In this document: one piece after another, positions 50,635 through 59,638 of the stretch
How the letters are laid out: every line of letters starts with the position of its first letter
How positions within the stretch are numbered: the stretch's first letter is position 1
The notes under the pieces: generated by a model
The model's database searches: none
What the model saw: only the letters and a program-made list of their open reading frames with translations
Told to the model about the DNA's origin: nothing
NCBI RefSeq assembly: GCF_042138895.1
Contig: NZ_JBHIKW010000001.1
Span: 186,001 to 250,000 of the forward strand
Direction: 5' to 3'
From: Cedecea selenatireducens
GTDB lineage: Bacteria > Pseudomonadota > Gammaproteobacteria > Enterobacterales > Enterobacteriaceae
Length of the DNA stretch: 64,000 nucleotides
Position numbers and translations under genes: made by a program

Positions 50635-53236
50635 GGCGCGAATTAAAACAAAACGCCGGATCTCCCCTTTCTGGCTGTTACCTATTATTGCGTTGCTGAT
50701 CGCCGGCTGGCTGATCTGGACGACTTATCAGGAGCGCGGTAACACCGTTACCATCGATTTTATCTCTGCCGACGGCATTGTTGCCGGCCGTACGCCCGTG
50801 CGTTACCAGGGGGTTGAAGTCGGTACCGTGCAGAACATTAGCCTGAGCGACGATCTGCGTAAAATCGAAGTCAAAGTCAGCATCAAAAGCGACATGAAGG
50901 ACGCTTTGCGGGAGGATACTCAGTTCTGGCTGGTCACGCCGAAGGCCTCTCTCGCCGGCGTATCCGGGCTTGATGCACTGGTTGGCGGGAACTATATCGG
51001 CATGATGCCGGGCAAAGGCGAGCCGAGCGATCATTTCACCGCGCTCGATACCCAGCCTAAATATCGCCTTGATAACGGCGAGTTGATGATACACCTGCAT
51101 GCCCCGGATCTGGGCTCGTTGAACAGCGGTTCGCTGGTCTATTTCCGTAAGATTCCGGTTGGCCGCGTGTACGACTACGCCATCAATCAGAACAAACAGG
51201 GCGTGACCGTCGACGTGCTGATCGATCGCCGCTTCACGAACCTGGTGAAAAAAGGCAGCCGCTTCTGGAACGTGTCCGGCGTTAAGGCGGATGTAGGCCT
51301 GAGCGGGGCGAAAGTTCAGCTTGAAAGCCTGGCAGCCCTGGTGAATGGCGCGATAGCCTTCGACTCCCCCGATAACTCTGCCCCCGCAAAAGCGGATGAC
51401 GAATTTGGGCTGTATGAAGACCTGGCCCACAGCCAGCGCGGCGTCATCATTAATCTTGACCTCCCGAGCGGCGATGGCCTCAAGGCTGGCTCGACAAAGC
51501 TGATGTATCAGGGGCTGGAAGTTGGCTCATTAACTAAGCTAAACCTTAACCCAGGCGGCGCCGTCACCGGTGAGATGACCGTAGACCCTGGCGTTGTTAG
51601 CCTGATGCGCAGCGGAACGCGTATCGAGCTACGCAGCCCTAAAATCTCGCTCGATAATCCGAGCATCAGTAGCCTGCTGACGGGCAGCACTTTTGAGCTC
51701 GTTCCAGGCGAGGGCGAGCCGCAGGCTAAATTTACCGTAGTACCAAGCGACAAAACGCCGCTACAGCAGCCTGACGTGCTGACGCTTTCCCTGAGCGCGC
51801 CGGAGAGCTACGGCATCGACGCCGGGCAGCCCATTATCCTGCACGGAATACAAATCGGCCAGGTGGTCGAGCGCAATCTGTCGGCGAAGGGTGTCACCTT
51901 CTCCGTTGCCATTGAACCGCAGTATCGCCACCTGCTGCAGGGCGACAGCAAGTTTGTCGTCAACAGCCGCATTGACGTGAAGCTCGGCATGGACGGCGTT
52001 GAGTTACTTGGTGCCAGCGCCAGTGAATGGGTAAACGGCGGTATCCGCGTGTTGCCGGGCAGCAAAGGCGAGATGAAAAGCAGCTATCCGCTTTACGCCA
52101 ACATGGAAAAGGCCATCGAAAACAGCCTGAGCGACATCCCCACCACCACCTTAACGCTCACCGCCTCCAGCCTGCCCGATATCCAGACAGGCTCCGTGGT
52201 GCTGTACCGCAAATTCCAGGTGGGGGAAATTATCTCCATTCGCCCTCGCGCCAATAACTTTGATATTGATGTACATATCAAGCCGGAATACCGCAAGCTG
52301 CTGACGCCAAACACCGTGTTCTGGGCTGAAGGCGGTGCGCGCGTGCAGCTTAACGGCAGCGGGCTTACCGTTCAGGCTTCTCCGCTTTCTCGTGCCCTGA
52401 AAGGTGCCATCAGCTTTGACAATATGAGCGGTGCGAGCGTGGGCCAGGTCAAAGGCGAAAAACGCGTACTTTATGCTTCAGAAACCGCAGCGCGGGCGGT
52501 AGGCAGCCAGATAACGCTGCACACGTTTGATGCCGGGAAGCTTTCAGCAGGCATGCCAATCCGCTATCTGGGTATCGATATTGGTCAGCTTGAGTCGCTG
52601 AACCTGACGCAGTCGCGTAACGAAGTTGAGGCGAAGGCGGTCCTGTACCCGGAATATGTTTCCACCTTTGCACGGGGCGGCACCCGCTTCTCCGTTGTGA
52701 CGCCGCAAATCTCGGCGGCGGGCGTCGATCATCTTGATACGATTTTCCAGCCTTACATCAACGTTGAGCCAGGCAACGGCAACCCACGCCGTGATTTCGA
52801 GCTACAGGAGGCGTCAATCACCGACTCCCGTTATTCCGACGGCCTGAACATCGTGCTCGAGGTGCCGGAAGCCGGTTCTCTGAGCATCGGCACTCCGGTG
52901 CTGTTCCGAGGGATTGAAGTTGGTACGGTGACCGGCATGACGCTTGGCAACCTCTCAGATCGCGTAATGGTTGGCCTGCGCATCAGCAAGCGCTACCAGC
53001 ATCTGGTGCGTGAGAGTTCGGTATTCTGGCTGGCTTCCGGCTACAGCCTGGACTTTGGCTTAACCGGTGGCGTGGTCAAAACCGGGACCTTTAACCAGTT
53101 TATTCGCGGCGGCATTGCGTTTGCCACCCCACCGGGGATCCCGCTCTCGCCGAAGGCCGAAACGGGCAAACACTTCCTGCTGCTGGAAAGCGAGCCGAAA
53201 GAGTGGCGCCAGTGGGGAACCGCCCTGCCACGCTAA
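50603..53236 (+). CDS. letB: MCE-domain lipid tunnel protein LetB (YebT)
   Basis: 877 residues from the ATG at 50603 (MSQETPASPTEARIK), the E. coli length. One N-terminal membrane helix (about 22-39) is followed by seven successive MCE domains; their repeats are visible as recurring YQGVEVG / FRKIPVG / YQGLEVG / LHGIQIG / YRKFQVG / YLGIDIG / FRGIEVG segments. The protein stacks as hexameric rings to form a hydrophobic tunnel across the periplasm. It begins inside letA. Confidence 0.96.
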   Translation: MSQETPASPTEARIKTKRRISPFWLLPIIALLIAGWLIWTTYQERGNTVTIDFISADGIVAGRTPVRYQGVEVGTVQNISLSDDLRKIEVKVSIKSDMKDALREDTQFWLVTPKASLAGVSGLDALVGGNYIGMMPGKGEPSDHFTALDTQPKYRLDNGELMIHLHAPDLGSLNSGSLVYFRKIPVGRVYDYAINQNKQGVTVDVLIDRRFTNLVKKGSRFWNVSGVKADVGLSGAKVQLESLAALVNGAIAFDSPDNSAPAKADDEFGLYEDLAHSQRGVIINLDLPSGDGLKAGSTKLMYQGLEVGSLTKLNLNPGGAVTGEMTVDPGVVSLMRSGTRIELRSPKISLDNPSISSLLTGSTFELVPGEGEPQAKFTVVPSDKTPLQQPDVLTLSLSAPESYGIDAGQPIILHGIQIGQVVERNLSAKGVTFSVAIEPQYRHLLQGDSKFVVNSRIDVKLGMDGVELLGASASEWVNGGIRVLPGSKGEMKSSYPLYANMEKAIENSLSDIPTTTLTLTASSLPDIQTGSVVLYRKFQVGEIISIRPRANNFDIDVHIKPEYRKLLTPNTVFWAEGGARVQLNGSGLTVQASPLSRALKGAISFDNMSGASVGQVKGEKRVLYASETAARAVGSQITLHTFDAGKLSAGMPIRYLGIDIGQLESLNLTQSRNEVEAKAVLYPEYVSTFARGGTRFSVVTPQISAAGVDHLDTIFQPYINVEPGNGNPRRDFELQEASITDSRYSDGLNIVLEVPEAGSLSIGTPVLFRGIEVGTVTGMTLGNLSDRVMVGLRISKRYQHLVRESSVFWLASGYSLDFGLTGGVVKTGTFNQFIRGGIAFATPPGIPLSPKAETGKHFLLLESEPKEWRQWGTALPR

Positions 53237-53315
53237 CCCTCAAGCCCGGAGCGGTGCGCCGCCCGGGCAATTCCGTGTTAAACTGCGCCCCTTAATTTTT
53301 CCAGGGGCGTTTTTC

Positions 53316-54764
53316 ATGGCTCAATCTACTGCCGTTTATCTTCCGCAACCTTTCCTCGACGCTATTCGCGATGCGCTTCCCGCAGACCAGACGCTGGAAA
53401 GCTTTATCGAATACTGCCAGCTGCCGCTGCGCCGCAGCCTGCGCGTAAATACGCTGAAGATCTCCGTGGCCGAGTTTCTCACGCTCGTCGCCCCTTATCA
53501 CTGGCGCCTGACGCCGGTGCCGTGGTGTGCAGAAGGTTTCTGGATTGAGCGAGATGATGAAGAAACCCTGCCGCTGGGCAGTACGGCCGAACACCTGAGC
53601 GGCCTGTTCTACATTCAGGAAGCCAGCTCGATGCTGCCCGTCGCCGCCCTGTTTGCCGACGGCAATGAACCGCAGCGCGTGATGGACGTCGCCGCCGCCC
53701 CAGGCTCAAAAACGACCCAGATAGCCGCTCGTATGGGTAATACTGGCGCAATTCTGGCGAACGAATACTCTGCCAGCCGGGTGAAAGTCCTGCACGCAAA
53801 CATCAGCCGTTGCGGTATCAGCAACGTGGCACTTACCCATTTTGACGGCCGCGTATTTGGTGCCGCCCTGCCGGAATCCTTCGACGCCATTCTGCTGGAT
53901 GCTCCCTGCTCGGGCGAAGGCGTGGTGCGTAAAGATCCGGACGCCCTGCGCAACTGGTCACCTGAAAGCACGGCTGAGATAGCCAATACCCAACGTGAAC
54001 TGATCGAAAGCGCTTTTCACGCTCTGCGCCCAGGCGGCACCCTGGTCTACTCAACCTGCACGCTTAATCGCCAGGAAAATCAGGAAATCTGCCAGTGGCT
54101 GCTGGATACCTGGCCGGACGCGGTAGAAATTGCGCCTCTCGACGAGCTTTTCCCTGAAGCAGCTCGCGCGCTGACGCCGGAAGGCTTCCTGCACGTCTTC
54201 CCGCAGATTTACGACTGTGAAGGCTTTTTCGTCGCACGTTTACGCAAAACGGCCTCCATCGAGCCGCTTCCGGCTCCCGGCTATAAAGTGGGAAAATTCC
54301 CCTTCGTGCCTATGAAGGGAAAATCGGCGGCAGAAGTCACCGCCGCCGCGGAAAAATCGGGTCTTACCTGGGGCGATGAACTCCGTCTGTGGCTGCGTGA
54401 TAAAGAAATCTGGCTGTTCCCGACCGAAATAGAACCCCTTATCGGCAAAGTTCGTTTCTCCCGTATTGGCCTGAAGCTTGCCGAACAGCACAACAAAGGC
54501 TTCCGCTGGCAGCATGAAGCCGTGGTCGCGTTGGTAAAAAGTGACAACTCGCTTTGTTTCCCGCTGAGCGAAGCAGAGGCCGAAGAGTGGTACCGTGGGC
54601 GAGATATCTACCCAGAAGTGACACCGTCACGTGATGAGGTTGTTGTCACTTTCCAGGGGCAACCGCTTGGCCTCGCGCGTAAAGTCGGCTCACGCCTGAA
54701 GAACAGCTATCCGAGAGAGCTGGTCCGTGACGGCAAGCTTTTCGCCGCGCCGCAGGCTGGCTGA
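53316..54764 (+). CDS. rsmF: 16S rRNA (cytosine-C5)-methyltransferase RsmF
   Basis: 482 residues from the ATG at 53316 (MAQSTAVYLPQPFLD), with AGGGGC upstream; the open frame reaches back into letB but the extension is out of context. A RsmB/RsmF-type SAM domain (DVAAAPGSKTTQIA, DAPCSGEGVVRKD, STCTLNRQEN with the catalytic cysteines) is followed by a PUA-like C-terminal region. E. coli RsmF makes m5C1407 in 16S rRNA. It lies 79 bases after letB. Confidence 0.95.
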   Translation: MAQSTAVYLPQPFLDAIRDALPADQTLESFIEYCQLPLRRSLRVNTLKISVAEFLTLVAPYHWRLTPVPWCAEGFWIERDDEETLPLGSTAEHLSGLFYIQEASSMLPVAALFADGNEPQRVMDVAAAPGSKTTQIAARMGNTGAILANEYSASRVKVLHANISRCGISNVALTHFDGRVFGAALPESFDAILLDAPCSGEGVVRKDPDALRNWSPESTAEIANTQRELIESAFHALRPGGTLVYSTCTLNRQENQEICQWLLDTWPDAVEIAPLDELFPEAARALTPEGFLHVFPQIYDCEGFFVARLRKTASIEPLPAPGYKVGKFPFVPMKGKSAAEVTAAAEKSGLTWGDELRLWLRDKEIWLFPTEIEPLIGKVRFSRIGLKLAEQHNKGFRWQHEAVVALVKSDNSLCFPLSEAEAEEWYRGRDIYPEVTPSRDEVVVTFQGQPLGLARKVGSRLKNSYPRELVRDGKLFAAPQAG

Positions 54765-54869
54765 AGAAATAAGCACGTTTTAAGTTGGCAATTTGTGCTG
54801 CCTTGACTACGCTGAAAATGGGGTGACTTACTGGTCATACCACCTGCCGCAGATAACAAGGAGCCAAAG

Positions 54870-55109
54870 ATGACAAAAACCAACGTCCGGATCGGCATCT
54901 TCGAAATTGACGATGCCGAATTACACGGTGAACAACAGGGGGATCGAACGTTAAGCATCCCCTGCAAGTCCGACCCTGACCTGTGCATGCAGCTTGATGC
55001 CTGGGATGACGAAACCTCGATTCCCGCCGTGCTGGACGGCGAACACTCCGTCCTTTACCTACAACATTACGACCAGCACCGTGATGCCTGGGTGATGCGT
55101 CTTGCATAA
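54870..55109 (+). CDS. yebV: YebV family protein
   Basis: 79 residues (E. coli YebV 78). Acidic, compact, with FEIDDAELHGEQQGDRTL and an LDAWDDETSIPAVLDGEHSV segment. Function unknown. AAGGAG lies before the ATG. It sits between rsmF and yebW, as in E. coli. Confidence 0.9.
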   Translation: MTKTNVRIGIFEIDDAELHGEQQGDRTLSIPCKSDPDLCMQLDAWDDETSIPAVLDGEHSVLYLQHYDQHRDAWVMRLA

Positions 55110-55118
55110 CTCAAGATG

Positions 55119-55290
55119 AACCCGTCCACGAGACGGGTTACATAGATGACAAACAGCCGAAAAACGTGGTTTTCAGCTGTTTGGAGTAAACCAGAGAACA
55201 TCATTCATTGTTTTCTTAGACCAAAGTGCATTATTTAAATCAATGATTTTTGCCAGCACGTTCTCCGTCCACGGGACGGATTATTTATTT
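55119..55290. other. Three hairpins between yebV and yebW
   Basis: AACCCGTC-CACGA-GACGGGTT (55119-55139); a longer interrupted stem CAAACAGC/GCTGTTTG with GAAAA/TTTTC inside (55150-55183); and TCCGTCC-ACG-GGACGGA (55264-55280) followed by TTATTTATTT. The first and third share the GTCCACG core. The last may terminate transcription; the others lack T-tracts. Confidence 0.6.
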
Positions 55291-55348
55291 CCCCCACTCC
55301 CTTTTGCTCCCCTACACTTAAACCAAACGAAGCGGTTCTGAGGCGCTA

Positions 55349-55540
55349 ATGTTTGCTTTGGTTTTATTTGTTTGTTACCTGGACGGCGGCTGCGACGATT
55401 TGGTGCTTGAGGTGTTTACCAGCGAACGCCAGTGCCTGAGTGCGATGAGTGAACAGCGCATGCGCCACGGTGGATGTTACCCGGTAGAAGATTTTATCGA
55501 TGGGTTCTGGCAGCCTGCCCGGCAGTACAGCGACTTCTGA
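55349..55540 (+). CDS. yebW: YebW family small protein
   Basis: 63 residues, the E. coli YebW length (DUF1482). A hydrophobic N-terminus (MFALVLFVCYLDGGCDD) and four cysteines suggest disulfides or metal binding. The EDFIDGFW segment is conserved. Function unknown. Confidence 0.9.
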   Translation: MFALVLFVCYLDGGCDDLVLEVFTSERQCLSAMSEQRMRHGGCYPVEDFIDGFWQPARQYSDF

Positions 55541-55557
55541 GCAGGAGCCAGTGAAGA

Positions 55558-56088
55558 CTAGCGGCTAAGCGGGCGCACCAACATTCTGATCAGTTTACCG
55601 TGGTACTCCACATAGTGCTGGAAAACAAAGCCGAAACGTTCCGCCAGCCCAATAGAACGTTGATTATCGTCGTCAATAATGCAGCACACCGGCCCGTCGA
55701 AGTTTTCATCCGCCCAGCCTAAAACAGCGCTGAGCGCTTCAGCCGCATACCCTTTACCGTGTACGGCCGGAATCAGCGACCAGCCCGCCTCAGGGTGCAC
55801 CAGCGCTGGCGTGAGGTTGCGTTTAGCTTCCTGGAAACCGAACGAACCGACAAACCGCCCACTCTGTTTCTCAAACAAAGCCCAGTAGCCATAGCCCAGC
55901 GCCTGCCAGTGACCGATGTAGCGCATCAGCCGTCCCCAGCTCATCTCGCCGTCCTGCGGCTTCCCGCCGCCGATAAATTTGACCATTTCCGGATCGGCCC
56001 AGCAGGCGACCAGCGCCTCGTAGTCGCTCAGCGTGAAGTGGCGCAGAACGAGGCGTTCCGTTTCAAGGCGTGGTGCTTCAGTAACCAT
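55558..56088 (-). CDS. GNAT-family N-acetyltransferase
   Basis: 176 residues from an ATG at 56088 (MVTEAPRLETERLVLRHF), with CGGAG upstream; the longer frame begins at 56160 inside the MFS gene. RimJ/RimL-type GNAT domain (Acetyltransf_3) with the acetyl-CoA loop around PAVHGKGYAAEAL. It probably acetylates an amino group, but the substrate is unknown. It starts 17 bases past the MFS stop, so the two are probably co-transcribed. Not part of the E. coli K-12 gene order here. Confidence 0.85.
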   Translation of the reverse strand: MVTEAPRLETERLVLRHFTLSDYEALVACWADPEMVKFIGGGKPQDGEMSWGRLMRYIGHWQALGYGYWALFEKQSGRFVGSFGFQEAKRNLTPALVHPEAGWSLIPAVHGKGYAAEALSAVLGWADENFDGPVCCIIDDDNQRSIGLAERFGFVFQHYVEYHGKLIRMLVRPLSR

Positions 56089-56105
56089 CATGACTCCGCT
56101 CAGTT

Positions 56106-57353
56106 TTACTCTTGTAATCGTTGTGTAAGGCCGGATTTGCAGGCGTAGATAATAGCGCACAGCAGCAGGCTAAACAGCATTGTGGCCAAAAAGACGCCGG
56201 CTCCCGTCAGGGTCAGCATTACGCCGCCAATCAGCGGCCCCAGCGCAACGCCCAGCGTGGTCAGCGTAGAAGCCCCAAGATAAGCTCCCCGGTGCTCATC
56301 CGGCGCAAGCTGATCCAACAGGATATTCAGGTTAGGCAACAGAATCGCCTCACCGATGCTGAAAATAATCGTGACGCTCACCCACAGCAGCGCATCCGGC
56401 GTCCGCACGGACCAGAACAGAAGCTGTGAAATCGCAAAAATAGCGCCACCCAGCAAAATACGGTCAGGCAGGCTAACCTGCGCCAGAAAGCGAACCAGGA
56501 ACAGCTGGGCTATCAACACCGTACAGGCGTTGGACACCAGAATCAGCGTAATCAGTTTCACCGCGGCTTCCGCGTCCAGGGTCAGCAAATAAAGCGGCAC
56601 CACGGATTCATAATGAACGAAGACCACGGCGCACAACGTGCTGCACAACAGTGCCGCGACAAACAGTTTATCGCGAGCGATAATCAGCATAACGTCGCGC
56701 AATCTCACTGCCGATTTATGTTCGCTTCCATTGGCCACCAGCTTTCCGGCAGGAATAAACAGTAAGGTATAAACCAGCAGCGGCAAATAGCTGATGGCGG
56801 TTATCACGAACGTCCCTTTTTGCGACGTCAGCCCAAAAGCAATGCCGACCACCGGCCCGGTAACCGCCGCGACGTTCACCAGATAGTAACGAATCTGCAG
56901 CGCCAGGGCGCGGCGACGGCGATCGCCCAGGAGGTCACTCATCAGGGCACGAGTTGGCGGCTCAACCCACGCAAAACAGACGCCAACGATCATCAGGCCA
57001 ATGATAAACAACGTCATTCCTGTCGCCAGCCCGAGCAGCGCATATCCCACGAACGACAGCGCACAGCCAAGGGAAAGCACGCCCCGGCGGCCTAATTTAT
57101 CCGACAGCTGTCCGCCATACATCCCCAGCATTACGGCTAAAAGCGCGCTACTGGTCATCGCTATCCCAACCGAGATGGGCGAAAGATGGTAATTACGGGT
57201 CATGATCACCGTCATAAACGGCCAGGCCATAAAATAGCTGAAGCGGATGACCAGGGTGAAAAACAGTAGCGCAATCACCGTCGCCGGGAAGGTTTTGACC
57301 GTCGGCCAAAAGCCGCGCGCATCGTCCTCCCGGACGGCATCGTTTGTCGTCAT
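56106..57353 (-). CDS. MFS transporter, DHA1-like
   Basis: 415 residues with about 12 hydrophobic segments. The loop motif GGQLSDKLGRRGVL (between helices 2 and 3) identifies the major facilitator superfamily, and the layout resembles the MdtH group of drug exporters. Substrate unknown. Downstream is the GNAT gene; the 255-base space before SulP holds its promoter. This block occupies the place of pphA in E. coli K-12. Confidence 0.85.
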   Translation of the reverse strand: MTTNDAVREDDARGFWPTVKTFPATVIALLFFTLVIRFSYFMAWPFMTVIMTRNYHLSPISVGIAMTSSALLAVMLGMYGGQLSDKLGRRGVLSLGCALSFVGYALLGLATGMTLFIIGLMIVGVCFAWVEPPTRALMSDLLGDRRRRALALQIRYYLVNVAAVTGPVVGIAFGLTSQKGTFVITAISYLPLLVYTLLFIPAGKLVANGSEHKSAVRLRDVMLIIARDKLFVAALLCSTLCAVVFVHYESVVPLYLLTLDAEAAVKLITLILVSNACTVLIAQLFLVRFLAQVSLPDRILLGGAIFAISQLLFWSVRTPDALLWVSVTIIFSIGEAILLPNLNILLDQLAPDEHRGAYLGASTLTTLGVALGPLIGGVMLTLTGAGVFLATMLFSLLLCAIIYACKSGLTQRLQE

Positions 57354-57608
57354 AAAGTGTCCTGTTATTTATCGTTATTGTGGAGGCGGGGCCGCTTAAT
57401 ATCACTAAGCGGTTAAATAGTAATAAGTTATTCCGTAATGGCTGGCAACGGAAATGTTGCAGAAATGTTTATTTCCCCAGCTTATAATTTAAACAGCCAG
57501 CCGGGCAGCGTAAAGTAGTGGGAAATTGTGATCGCGCGCTCAAAAAGCGGCATTTCATGCTGAGAGAGATCGGCAGTAGCCGGCAGCCTGACGCTGCCGG
57601 AAAAAAGA

Positions 57609-59105
57609 CTAAAGTTTGCCGCTCAATCGTTGATGGAAATCCGCGCTGTGGGTATCCAGGCCAACAATCTCAACGCGCGTCTGGTAACGTTGATAACGCG
57701 TTTCAATGGCGTCGAGCACGGCAACGGTGGAGGCATCCCAAATTTGCGCATAGGTAAGATCGATAATCACCCGCGGCGGATCGTCGGCATAGTGAAAATG
57801 TTCCACGAGGTCATTACTGCTGGCGAAGAACAGCGGCCCGCGCACCCGGTAAGTCACTTCGCTCCCATTCTCAGCAAGCTGCCGTTCGGCGCGCACTACG
57901 TGGGCAATGCGGCGAGCAAACAGCATCATCGCGAAGATAGCGCCGCCGAGCACGCCAAGCGCCAGGTTATCGGTATAAACCGTTACGGCGACGGTGGTGA
58001 GCATCACCAGCGTTTCCGGAAGCGGCATGCGTCGCAGCGTGGCGGGCGAGATGCTGTGCCAGTTCAACGTTTTCACCGCCACAATCATCATAATCCCGGC
58101 CAGCACCACCATTGGGATTTTGGCCATCACCTCGCTCAGCGCGGTCACCAATAGCAATAACACCAGCGCAGCCGCCACCGTCGAAAGCCGCGTACGCCCT
58201 CTTCCCAGCTCGACGTTGACGATGGTTTGCCCGATCATTGCGCAGCCGGCAATACCGCCATAAAAACCGGCGAAGATATTTGAAACGCCAAGCCCCCAGC
58301 ACTCACGGCGCTTACTGGACGGCGTGTCGGTCAGGTCATCCACCAGCTTCGCGGTCAGCAGCGATTCCATCAGCCCAACGAAGGCAATACTCAGCGCACA
58401 GGGCCAGATAATTTGCAGCGTCTCAAGGTTCAGCGGCACCATTAGCTCCGTTAATCCAGGCAACCCTGCCTTCATTGGCCCACTGTCGCCGACCGTCGGC
58501 AACGTCCAGCCCATGGCAGCACTCAGGCCGGTCACCAGCACGATAGCCACCAGCGGTGAAGGCACTGATTTCAGCACCTTCGGCAGCAGCAGCACCACGC
58601 TAAGCGTCACGACAAACAGCCCCCAAACCAACGGCGATTGCCCCCAGACATGAGGCACCTGAGCGAAGAAAATAAGTATGCCCAGGGCGTTAACAAAACC
58701 GGTCATAACCGAAAGCGGTATATAACGCATCATGCGCGCCAGCCCGGTCACGCCGAACAGGATTTGGATCCCCCCGGCCAGCACCACCGCAGGCAGGATA
58801 TAGCCGATGCCGTACTGGTGAACCATCGGCCCAATCACCAAAGCTACCGATCCTGCCGCGGCGGTGACCATCGCCGGGCGGCCGCCCAGGACAGACATGG
58901 CCAGGCAGAGCACGATGGAGGCGATCAGGCTGACTTTCGGGTCGACGCCCGCAATCAGCGAAAAGGAGATAACTTCGGGGATCAGCGCCAGCGCGGTTAC
59001 GACCCCGGCAAGCACTTCGCGCTGAAACAGCCGCGGTGAACGGAGCACGGCGCGCAGGCTATTCTCGTGGGCATGTTGAGCGGCAGGCTCGGTTTGATTT
59101 GTCAT
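57609..59105 (-). CDS. SulP-family anion transporter with STAS domain
   Basis: 498 residues from the ATG at 59105 (MTNQTEPAAQ); a TTG at 59159 would add 18 residues. A SulP membrane domain (about 25-400; 11 or more helices, PEVISFSLIAG near helix 1) and a C-terminal STAS domain (about 410-495; VIIDLTYAQIWDASTVAVLDAIE). Bacterial SulP proteins carry sulfate, bicarbonate, dicarboxylates or other anions; the substrate cannot be assigned here. It lies between the MFS gene and SdsR. Confidence 0.88.
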   Translation of the reverse strand: MTNQTEPAAQHAHENSLRAVLRSPRLFQREVLAGVVTALALIPEVISFSLIAGVDPKVSLIASIVLCLAMSVLGGRPAMVTAAAGSVALVIGPMVHQYGIGYILPAVVLAGGIQILFGVTGLARMMRYIPLSVMTGFVNALGILIFFAQVPHVWGQSPLVWGLFVVTLSVVLLLPKVLKSVPSPLVAIVLVTGLSAAMGWTLPTVGDSGPMKAGLPGLTELMVPLNLETLQIIWPCALSIAFVGLMESLLTAKLVDDLTDTPSSKRRECWGLGVSNIFAGFYGGIAGCAMIGQTIVNVELGRGRTRLSTVAAALVLLLLVTALSEVMAKIPMVVLAGIMMIVAVKTLNWHSISPATLRRMPLPETLVMLTTVAVTVYTDNLALGVLGGAIFAMMLFARRIAHVVRAERQLAENGSEVTYRVRGPLFFASSNDLVEHFHYADDPPRVIIDLTYAQIWDASTVAVLDAIETRYQRYQTRVEIVGLDTHSADFHQRLSGKL

Positions 59106-59386
59106 AGTGGATGCAGGCTTATTGTCATGGATGCCGCGTCTCTCACGGAACGCGGTCAAAGAGGCCGGAATTGTAGCCTTGTCGCCATACTGATGCGAAT
59201 TTTTGTGACCGACATCACCTGTTACAGGCCAGCCATGGCCTGACCCCGTCGTTTGCGCAACAAATAATTAACAAATTAAGCAAAAAACGCTGGACGGCGA
59301 GCTATCAAGGTGTGGTATGGTTTTAGCGCACTGGTCGAGCCAAAGCGTTATGGGAAACGCTTTACGGGCTGACGGGTTCCCGAATA

Positions 59387-59490
59387 AAAAAAAGACCGAA
59401 CACGATTCCTGTATTCGGTCCAGGGAAATGGCTCTTGGGAGAGAGCCGTGCGCTAAAAGTTGGCATTAATGCAGGCTAAGTCGCCTTGCC
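59387..59490 (-). ncRNA. sdsR: Small RNA SdsR (RyeB)
   Basis: About 104 nt. It begins GGCAAGGCGACTTAGCC and carries the known internal AACTTTTAGCGCACGGCTC segment; its last hairpin, GACCGAATACAGGAATCGTG-TTCGGTC, is followed by eight T residues (59386-59393). Recognised as the E. coli/Salmonella SdsR sequence. It is a stationary-phase, sigma-S-dependent sRNA that represses ompD, tolC, mutS and others through Hfq. Confidence 0.95.
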
Positions 59491-59495
59491 TCTTA

Positions 59496-59501
59496 AGAAT
59501 A
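59496..59501 (-). promoter_or_regulatory. Sigma-S type -10 element of sdsR
   Basis: Minus strand CTATTCTTAAG with the hexamer TATTCT at 59496-59501, five bases before the proposed +1 at 59490. The leading C and trailing TTAA fit the extended sigma-S -10 preference. Confidence 0.7.
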
Positions 59502-59575
59502 GATTACCGACGCAGGTTTTCCAGTCCGCAACAAAAGTGGTCAGAAAAAAGCCGCGTTTCAGGTGACTGTTTATG

Positions 59576-59616
59576 CAAAAACAGCAATATCCCGTTGAGG
59601 CTATTGCTGTTTTTTT
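59576..59616. terminator. Terminator of SraC, symmetrical
   Basis: AACAGCAATA (59580-59589), loop, TATTGCTGTT (59602-59611), then TTTTT; preceded by AAAA, so it can also stop yebY-side transcription. Confidence 0.9.
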
Positions 59617-59638
59617 ATGATAAAAATTTGTGTGGTTT

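Larger units (their letters stand above)
59345..59617 (+). ncRNA. sraC: Small RNA SraC (RyeA)
   Basis: On the strand opposite SdsR, and fully overlapping it. E. coli SraC/RyeA is about 250-275 nt; here the 3' end is set by the terminator at 59579-59616 and the 5' end is estimated from that length, so it is uncertain. The two RNAs are perfectly complementary for about 104 bases. In E. coli they form a duplex processed by RNase III, and the pair is used as a natural toxin-antitoxin-like system in growth phases. Confidence 0.75.

Noticed and set aside
57580..57600. CCGGCAGC/GCTGCCGG hairpin just after SulP, first read as its terminator
   Set aside because: On the minus strand the T-run comes before the hairpin, not after it, so it does not have intrinsic terminator form in the direction of SulP transcription.
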